Shown here one piece after another: positions 57,998-64,000 of a stretch of 64,000 bases of DNA (within the stretch, counting starts at the first letter, position 1; every line of letters starts with the position of its first letter). This DNA is from JBOFWL01 sp051653605 (GTDB lineage Bacteria > Spirochaetota > Brevinematia > Brevinematales > Brevinemataceae): positions 1-64,000 of the forward strand of contig JBOFWL010000009.1 in NCBI GenBank assembly GCA_051653605.1, read 5' to 3'. A program made the translations under genes and the position numbers. Under the pieces are notes generated by a model that was not told where the DNA came from, did not search any database, and saw only the letters and a program-made list of their open reading frames with translations.

Positions 57998-60016
57998 ATG
58001 TTATTTTCTCGCGATAAAAATAAGCCAACCGAGGCTCTGGCTGAAGGAAACAGAATTTTCTATCAGACATATAGCAAGCTGCTCTTTTTTATGCTATTTG
58101 TTTCCATACCCATTGCCGTTTTTCAAGAATTATTCCTTATTAAATCTTGCGGAAGAATGGAAAAATTTTATCCTTCATTCTTAACTGAAATTTACATCTA
58201 CGCTGATTTTCATAATGTATTAGGCGCCTATATAATTCTTGTCATCCTTTCTATCACCGGATTAAATATTTTCCTCAAACCCATCAAAAATTACCTAGTA
58301 ACAGGCGTTGATGACGATAATAGAGCAAAAAAAGTTATTATTAACCCCTATATGCTCATTCCAGGCTTTATTATCATCTCTCTTTTAGCAAATACTATTA
58401 ATTTTATTCTCGATTTTGAGCATTTTATGGCTATTCCTACTCAATTAAAAATACTTAGCTCGATTAATCGTATTCTCTGGCAAATCAATTCTTCATTGTT
58501 GATGATCTTTTACTTCAGAAATCTTATGGAACCCATCAAGATTAAAATGAAAATCTATTCTTTTGATAAAAAAGATTTTAACTGGATTTCTCAATATCGT
58601 GATGTTGTATTGATTTCTACGTGTTCTTTATCGATGGGGATTTTTATGTTTGAAATGGCTCGCTTATCCGGAGAATCTTCCCATATCGAAAATCAAGCTT
58701 CCTATCTAGAAAGCTTGCAATATTGGGGTTGGTTAAATATTTTAAGCCTCTGCGTATGTGTAGCACTGATGCTCTTAATGAGTGCCCGTCAAAAAAGAAA
58801 AAACACTCTAAATATGACCAATACAGCGGCAAGCTTGGTTGATACTGGGGATTTAAGCATCCAACTAACCTTTGATGATGCTGATGATACAGCTTTTTTA
58901 ACCTCAGCATTGAATAGTTTTATTGATAGCCTTAAACAAAATGTAATTCTTGTGAAAAATACAGCAATTGAACTTAGTAACACCGAAAAAAATCTCAATA
59001 CCAACACCCAAAATTTTATTAGAGCCGTTAATTCTCAAGAGCATGCCGTTGCGCGAATGCGTTATTCAGCTCAAAATACAGGGCGAAATATCCAACAGCT
59101 CGGAGAAGAAGTGGGAAATCGTTATCAAAATTTATCCATGGAGCTGTCTAGTATTGATGAATTAATCAGTGGAACCGAGCAAATGATACTTATCTTCACT
59201 CAAATAGCCGAAGAATATCGTTCTAGTAGCCACTTAAGCCAAGAAGGCTCCGCTGCTGTGACAACATCTATGGGAAAAAGTATTGATGTTCACAATAGAT
59301 TAAAAGAAATTGCTGATAAAATACGAGAAGCCGGGCAACAAACTCAAGATATCAATGAAATATTACATATTATCCAAAATATATCCGAACAGACAGACCT
59401 TCTCTCCATGAATGCTGCTATCGAAGCTGCTCACGGGGGAAAAAGTGAAAAAGGTTTTGCTCAAGTTGCGGGAGAAGTGCGAACTCTAGCAAATATGTCG
59501 AAAGAAGCTGTTGACCGTATTGCTTCTAGATTATCCTCAATTACAGGGTTAATTCATGATTCAATCGATATTTCGGTTCAAAGCCTCTCTATTTCTGAAC
59601 AAACCTCATGGATAGGTAGACAACTTAAGGATTCCATCAAGCGTGTTTCTAACTCTACCATAGAATTAACCGAAAATGCTCGCGGTGCTCTTCCTATTGC
59701 ACAACACCAAGAGCAGGCGATTAAAAATTTTCAGAGTGTCTCTAAGGAAGCCGTAGAATTTTTGAAGACACTTCGGGAAGATCTAAGGAAAATTAGTGGC
59801 ACCTCTGTTACGATGTCTTTAAATTTTGAAGCATTATCTACAAATTTTCGTACCATGCATACGTCTTTATATGCCATGCTAAATTCTCTTGACCAATTTT
59901 CAACGATGGAAAAACGCATCAGTACCATCACTAGGGAATTCAATTTAGGAGAACCTGTAGAATCCTCCCCCAAGAAGATTAATTCAACAGAAAACACAAC
60001 AGGGGGAATCCTCTAA
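57998..60016 (+). CDS. Methyl-accepting chemotaxis protein with six-helix sensor, copy 1
   Basis: 672 residues. Residues 28-260 hold six hydrophobic helices (e.g. LLFFMLFVSIPIAVFQ, VLGAYIILVILSITG, WGWLNILSLCVCVAL) with short loops, not the usual periplasmic ligand domain. A HAMP-like linker then leads to a long coiled coil with the hairpin tip ISEQTDLLSMNAAIEAAHGGKSEKGFAQVAGEVRTLA. It would signal through CheW and CheA. GGAGGGG precedes the ATG. The second receptor starts on the base after its stop. Confidence 0.88.
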   Translation: MLFSRDKNKPTEALAEGNRIFYQTYSKLLFFMLFVSIPIAVFQELFLIKSCGRMEKFYPSFLTEIYIYADFHNVLGAYIILVILSITGLNIFLKPIKNYLVTGVDDDNRAKKVIINPYMLIPGFIIISLLANTINFILDFEHFMAIPTQLKILSSINRILWQINSSLLMIFYFRNLMEPIKIKMKIYSFDKKDFNWISQYRDVVLISTCSLSMGIFMFEMARLSGESSHIENQASYLESLQYWGWLNILSLCVCVALMLLMSARQKRKNTLNMTNTAASLVDTGDLSIQLTFDDADDTAFLTSALNSFIDSLKQNVILVKNTAIELSNTEKNLNTNTQNFIRAVNSQEHAVARMRYSAQNTGRNIQQLGEEVGNRYQNLSMELSSIDELISGTEQMILIFTQIAEEYRSSSHLSQEGSAAVTTSMGKSIDVHNRLKEIADKIREAGQQTQDINEILHIIQNISEQTDLLSMNAAIEAAHGGKSEKGFAQVAGEVRTLANMSKEAVDRIASRLSSITGLIHDSIDISVQSLSISEQTSWIGRQLKDSIKRVSNSTIELTENARGALPIAQHQEQAIKNFQSVSKEAVEFLKTLREDLRKISGTSVTMSLNFEALSTNFRTMHTSLYAMLNSLDQFSTMEKRISTITREFNLGEPVESSPKKINSTENTTGGIL

Positions 60017-61978
60017 ATGTTTATCAATAAAGAAGATAGTGAAATATTCGTTATGCGAAAAATGTTTTTTCAACTGCTAGCGTTTCCTGTTTTTGTTCTT
60101 ATTCCTCTTACATTTATCACGATGACCATGTGGGGTTATCTAGCTGTTAGTAGCCAAGATATTTTTGGGTGGGAACGGATTTTATATATCATTACGCTCA
60201 AAACTAAAATTCCTTTTACTCCCTTTACGCTCACGCCTATACTTCTTATTTTTATTGCGGATACAGTCGCTTTTATTGCTTATTTATATCACCTTTATCC
60301 TATCTATCATTATATTCAAACAGGTGAAAACGCCGAAAAAGCAGAAAAACATATTTTCTCCGGTTTTCGGATTTTATACGTGCCTGCCGTCACCGTACTT
60401 ACTGTAGGTTATAACTTTATTTTTCCAAAAGATGATATGATAAATCCTTTTGATAAAATACTTACGCTGGTTCTCAATATGGGGTATATCGTTGTTATTT
60501 CTGCTATCTATATATTAATCTGTATGCAAGTGTTGCGTATCACTGCTGCGCCCGTTCTCCAGAGAATTGGCCGCACAAAACTCAGTTCAACCAATATTCT
60601 CCTATTAGACCAAATTATCGCCTATGTCTTGCCTGCGTTATTTACCACTGGGCTACTTCTTATTTATTTTCGCACCATTAATTTCTTATTTTTTTACACA
60701 TCGAAAGGGATTCTGCTATCTGAGGCCATTAAAACACAATGGCCCAGTATTACCCTTCTTCTTTTGACATTTTCTATTTTATCGATAAGCCTAAGTGCCC
60801 TCATGACTATGAGCCAAGATAAAGAACGAGCCCCTATTCGCCACGAGTTAAAGCAACTTTCAAAGGGAAATGCCAACCTCACCCATCGTTTAGTTATTCC
60901 ATCTCGAAGCATTCGGGGGGTGTTTATCTCTCTTTTCAACCAATTTATTGGAGTCTGTCAGCGGCTAATCATTCGCCTAAAAGAATACTCTGATAAAATC
61001 TCTTTAGGGGTGAAAGATCTTAATTCTAGTTTTCATAAAATCAATATTTCAAAAGACGCTCAGAAAAAAGAAATAGAACCTCTCGGCATCGCTGTAGAAG
61101 AGATTTCATTAGGAATGGGAAATTTAATCAGCAATGTAAAAAATAAATATGATGATATCGAAGGAAACCTTAAACATATTGATGAAATTGCTAACGGAAT
61201 CGAGCAGATTATTTCTTTATTTCAGGAAATAAAAAGACAAAGTTTCACAAGCTTCTCAACCGCCAGTATTATTATGAAGCAAATTCAGGAATCAATGGAT
61301 AAAAGTGGTCAACTCATGCAATCCATGACTCTCATCAGTGAAAAAATACAGGCTGCAGGAAAAGAAGCGGAGCATATTGATGATATCCTCCTTTTAGTAC
61401 AGGATATTTCTGAACAGACAAATATTTTGTCGATCAACGCTGCTATTGAGGCTGCTCACGCTGGAGATGACGGAAAAGGATTTGCAATCGTTGCTAATGA
61501 GGTTCGCACCTTGGCCACCGAATCAGGCAAAGCCGTAGAACAAATCTCTAAAAAATTGCTTGATATCCAAAAATTAATTCGCTCATCCGTTGAAAAAACC
61601 CTCGATGCAGAGCTAGTAACAAAAGAAAATAACTCTTTAGTTATTGAAAGCCATCGCCTCATCACGGAGATGATAAATCAGTTCCGAAAAACAGACCGAC
61701 TTACAGAAAATACTGCAGCTATTATTTCTCAACAAGGCACCATAACTAGAAATTTCCAAAAGCATATTCGCTCGTTAATGATTTTCTTTGAACATCTTCG
61801 TAATACGATAGATAATCAGGAAGCAATGTTTGATGAGCTTCGTGTAACCCTAAAAGATCTAGAACAAAGTCTATCTACTGTGGATGAATATAATAATAAG
61901 GTTGTATCTGCTCTTGAAGAATCTGCTAAAACAGAAGAACAGCTAAGAAAAACTCTTAATATCTTCAAAACTGAATAA
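60017..61978 (+). CDS. Methyl-accepting chemotaxis protein with six-helix sensor, copy 2
   Basis: 653 residues, same plan as its neighbour: six helices in residues 15-265 (QLLAFPVFVLIPLTFITM, FTPFTLTPILLIFIADTVAF, IIAYVLPALFTTGLLLIYF) and a C-terminal signalling coil with DISEQTNILSINAAIEAAHAGDDGKGFAIVANEVRTLA. Sequence of the membrane part differs strongly from copy 1, so they probably sense different signals. Start follows directly on the previous stop with GGGGGA upstream. Confidence 0.88.
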   Translation: MFINKEDSEIFVMRKMFFQLLAFPVFVLIPLTFITMTMWGYLAVSSQDIFGWERILYIITLKTKIPFTPFTLTPILLIFIADTVAFIAYLYHLYPIYHYIQTGENAEKAEKHIFSGFRILYVPAVTVLTVGYNFIFPKDDMINPFDKILTLVLNMGYIVVISAIYILICMQVLRITAAPVLQRIGRTKLSSTNILLLDQIIAYVLPALFTTGLLLIYFRTINFLFFYTSKGILLSEAIKTQWPSITLLLLTFSILSISLSALMTMSQDKERAPIRHELKQLSKGNANLTHRLVIPSRSIRGVFISLFNQFIGVCQRLIIRLKEYSDKISLGVKDLNSSFHKINISKDAQKKEIEPLGIAVEEISLGMGNLISNVKNKYDDIEGNLKHIDEIANGIEQIISLFQEIKRQSFTSFSTASIIMKQIQESMDKSGQLMQSMTLISEKIQAAGKEAEHIDDILLLVQDISEQTNILSINAAIEAAHAGDDGKGFAIVANEVRTLATESGKAVEQISKKLLDIQKLIRSSVEKTLDAELVTKENNSLVIESHRLITEMINQFRKTDRLTENTAAIISQQGTITRNFQKHIRSLMIFFEHLRNTIDNQEAMFDELRVTLKDLEQSLSTVDEYNNKVVSALEESAKTEEQLRKTLNIFKTE

Positions 61979-62114
61979 AAAAGGTAGCCAAAACCTAAAG
62001 TTTTTGGCTACCAATCCGAAAATATATTATCAAGAGAAAAAAATCCCTGTTTCGTTGGCGGAGACCAATAAAAATAATTTTTTAACCAATCTCCCCTCCG
62101 GAACCTCTTTCAAT
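61979..62114 (+). other. 3' region of the receptor operon with an extra hairpin
   Basis: 136 bases without a gene. An 11-pair perfect inverted repeat (61983-61993 with 62002-62012) follows the stop at once, without T-run on the plus strand; on the minus strand a T-run follows it. A small RNA or 3' stability element is possible. Confidence 0.4.
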
Positions 62115-62146
62115 GCCGGCAATGCGTTGCATGCCGGCGTTTTTTT
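62115..62146 (+). terminator. Terminator of the receptor operon
   Basis: GCCGGC (62115-62120) pairs with GCCGGC (62133-62138) and ATGC with GCAT inside, one bulged A, three-base loop, then T-run of seven. Confidence 0.8.
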
Positions 62147-62150
62147 ATTT

Positions 62151-62939
62151 TTAATGATGCTTTAACAATGTTGTCGTTTTCCAAACTACCACTACTAACA
62201 AGCCTAAAACAGCAATAAGAACCCCTAAACTATCCCATGAACCCCCTGATGTATGAAATTTCTGTATATAGATTCCTACTAACGCCCAAAGTACCGTAAT
62301 TGTATATGGTAATGCCCCTTTTAATCCATACCAAATTCCCAGAATAACAACAACACTAAGCGCTATTGGTATCATTTTCTGAAGGATAGGCCCATCAAGT
62401 GAATAGCCCGTGTATTGTATCAACACCAAAGTATTAAGCAACAACGCTATTGTAATCCACCCAAAATAAGTGAGAAAAAATATTCGAGGCACTACTGCTT
62501 TCCAACCAATATCTGAAATAGGTAAACCAGAGCGAATTCTATCTTGAAAGAAAAGAAGCACCCACATTCCAACAATAAATAACCATGAAAGTGGAATTAG
62601 CAAATTCGTCCAAGATATTATCCACAAAGAATTTAAAATAGTAACAAGATTAAAATAAGTAACAGAATAGCGGTGAGACTCAAAAAAAGATGAGCGATTC
62701 CACGCATAAATTACCCATACAACTATTGTTAACAGGGCTAATAAATAGATAACCCCCCAAATAGAAAAGGTAAACCCCAGAGGTGTCACTGGGGTAGGAT
62801 AAAGTTCTGAAACTTTTTTTACAGCCATACCGCCCACCGTTGCGATATAGTTAACAAAAATAGAGATGGCAAATAAAATTATAGCCGTGCTAACCATAAA
62901 TTTAGGTGAATAAATCAACCTATTAAGCGAAATACTCAT
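62151..62939 (-). CDS. TspO/MBR-related membrane protein
   Basis: 262 residues with about eight helices. PTPVTPLGFTFSIWGVIYLLALL is the family N-terminal motif, then YFNLVTILNSLWIISWT, PLSWLFIVGMWVLLFFQD and later helices ending LVVVVWKTTTLL. Larger than classic TspO (about 160 residues, five helices), like the long tryptophan-rich sensory proteins of unknown ligand. AGGAG before the ATG. Confidence 0.7.
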   Translation of the reverse strand: MSISLNRLIYSPKFMVSTAIILFAISIFVNYIATVGGMAVKKVSELYPTPVTPLGFTFSIWGVIYLLALLTIVVWVIYAWNRSSFFESHRYSVTYFNLVTILNSLWIISWTNLLIPLSWLFIVGMWVLLFFQDRIRSGLPISDIGWKAVVPRIFFLTYFGWITIALLLNTLVLIQYTGYSLDGPILQKMIPIALSVVVILGIWYGLKGALPYTITVLWALVGIYIQKFHTSGGSWDSLGVLIAVLGLLVVVVWKTTTLLKHH

Positions 62940-63001
62940 AATATACTCCTTTTACTAAATACCTCAACCTAAGTATACTCATTTTCTATTAAAAAAGCAA
63001 C

Positions 63002-63030
63002 TTGAAAAAAAAAATCTTATCAGTTATAAT
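63002..63030 (+). promoter_or_regulatory. Promoter of mutS2
   Basis: TTGAAA (63002-63007), 17-bp spacer, TATAAT (63025-63030). Confidence 0.7.
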
Positions 63031-63056
63031 AAAACCCAAGAGGTTTTCTGTATACA

Positions 63057-64000
63057 ATGAATGAACAACGTTTCTTATGGGATGCATTTCTTACTTATAC
63101 ATCTAGCAAAAGCGCCCATAACGACTTCTTCTCTACCCCCTTTGATGATCCCGATGCACTCTCTCAAGAATATTTAATCTGTAATGAGGCCTTACAGTTT
63201 CTTCAACTCGTAATAACCCCTTCTTTTGAGGAATTGCCTGATATTCGCTCCGCCGTCCAGCACTGTACGAAAGGGCTTATTCCTTCTTGCCTAGAAGTAT
63301 TTACGCTTTATAAAAGCCTTTTACAGTGGGAAAACCTCGATGTAATCGCCCATAATGATTTTCCTTTATTAAAAACACTCTATCAAGAAACACCGCTACC
63401 TCCTCTTAAAAAATATTTCTTGAATACATTTGAAGCAGATGGAACCCTTGCCGATACGGCATCCCCTGAACTTAAACGCATTCGCAACCTAAAACATAGT
63501 CTGCGCCGTAGGATTGAAAAGTTCTTGCAAGCTTCTTTTCAAAGCGATGATATAGCAGAAAAAATTCTCTCGTATCGTGAGGGTAGATATGTTCTTCCCT
63601 ACAAAAGTAATGCAAAAAATCGTGTTGAAGGTATCCTTCATGGCTATTCCTCAACGGGGCAAACCGCTTATATTGAGCCTAAAGAAATTATAGCACTCAA
63701 CAACGAACTTTTATCCGTTGATGACCTCGAATTAAGAGAAACCGAACGCCTCCAAAGGGAGTGGTGCCAATTAATAGCAGATAATTACCTCGAACTGGCA
63801 TGGCTTCTTGATCGTATGAGTTATTTAGAAATTGTTTTCGCAAAAGCGCGTTTTGCACGTGATCACAAAGCTGTTTTTCCATCAATCAGCCCAGAAAAAA
63901 TCGATCTTCAAGAAGCCTTTAACCCTTTCTTGCTCCTTAAAAAAGGAAAAGAAACCACGGTTCCTATCAAGCTCTCAACAGAAAATCATATTCGTGGCAT
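63057..64000 (+). CDS. mutS2: MutS2-type protein, 5' part (continues past window)
   Basis: The frame from ATG 63057 is open to the window end (314 codons). DGTLADTASPELKRIRNLKHSLRRRIEKFL and REGRYVLPYKSNAKNRVEGILHGYSSTGQTAYIEPKEIIALNNEL match the MutS2 clamp/lever region (family: dG-x-l-D-x-ASpeL, R-y-v-lPv, GivH-x-x-S-x-sG-x-T-x-fiEP). The ATPase and Smr domains would lie beyond base 64000. MutS2 acts on recombination intermediates or collided ribosomes. AGAGG lies 13 bases before the ATG, a long spacing; the start could differ. Confidence 0.85.
   Translation, partial: MNEQRFLWDAFLTYTSSKSAHNDFFSTPFDDPDALSQEYLICNEALQFLQLVITPSFEELPDIRSAVQHCTKGLIPSCLEVFTLYKSLLQWENLDVIAHNDFPLLKTLYQETPLPPLKKYFLNTFEADGTLADTASPELKRIRNLKHSLRRRIEKFLQASFQSDDIAEKILSYREGRYVLPYKSNAKNRVEGILHGYSSTGQTAYIEPKEIIALNNELLSVDDLELRETERLQREWCQLIADNYLELAWLLDRMSYLEIVFAKARFARDHKAVFPSISPEKIDLQEAFNPFLLLKKGKETTVPIKLSTENHIRG

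Overview
The window reads as chromosomal DNA of a low-GC, double-membrane, motile bacterium, most probably a spirochaete (Spirochaetota). The case rests on a cheA-cheW-cheX-cheY cluster with the CheX phosphatase typical of spirochaetes, many short lipoproteins with loose lipoboxes, a bactofilin, LptF/LptG-type permeases, a Sec system with separate yajC, secD and secF, and dense host-associated-style metabolism. A Treponema-, Brevinema- or Entomospira-like organism is possible, but the genus is inference. No insertion sequence, prophage or CRISPR array was recognised.

Layout. 1-1.4 kb: end of an unknown gene, a lipoprotein and nagB (reverse). 1.6-4.6 kb: a reverse-strand iron operon, feoA-feoB-FeoB-associated Cys-rich peptide, followed by an unlisted 49-residue basic peptide whose ribosome site lies in a strong hairpin. 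4.6-5.9 kb: bactofilin and map (reverse). 6-9.4 kb: recJ carrying an inserted DnaQ-like exonuclease, and a holB-like gene. 9.5-15.6 kb: reverse-strand envelope operon (two LptF/G-type permeases, a Yip1-like protein, sppA, a lipoprotein), then udk. 15.7-28.7 kb: secA, a beta-propeller-like exported protein, an accessory block (three exported ankyrin proteins, an ECF sigma factor and three small envelope proteins), tRNA-Gly, yajC, secD, secF. 28.7-33.5 kb: tRNA-Lys, tRNA-Asn, tsaD, a PseG-like/methyltransferase fusion, dus and a DUF368 (PopT) transporter. 33.5-35.3 kb: queH and a metallo-hydrolase (reverse). 35.4-39 kb: two paired membrane proteins and a phosphohexomutase. 39.1-45.8 kb: the chemotaxis cluster (unknown-cheR-cheB-cheA-cheW-cheX-cheY). 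45.9-50.8 kb: three envelope proteins, yqeK-like (reverse), rpmE, xseA, trmI. 50.9-57.9 kb: a ROK kinase (reverse), four tandem HAD phosphatases, sdaA, glgC. 58-62 kb: two adjoining six-helix chemoreceptors. 62.1-64 kb: a TspO-related membrane protein (reverse) and the start of mutS2.

How it fits together. Sec translocase genes flank a block of exported ankyrin proteins and an ECF sigma unit, which makes that block the best candidate for an undescribed surface or secreted system. Chemotaxis adaptation, signalling and dephosphorylation are encoded together, and two receptors lie 12 kb away. The sugar genes (nagB, ROK, phosphohexomutase, glgC, HADs) suggest carbohydrate uptake with glycogen storage. 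Promoters are easy to read (TTGACA/TTGCAT-like, 16-18 bp, TATAAT/TAAAAT) and in several places correct the start codon. Two of them (tsaD, yqeK-like) place the transcript start on the AUG, implying leaderless mRNAs. All function assignments come from reading the translated sequence by eye; no database search was run.
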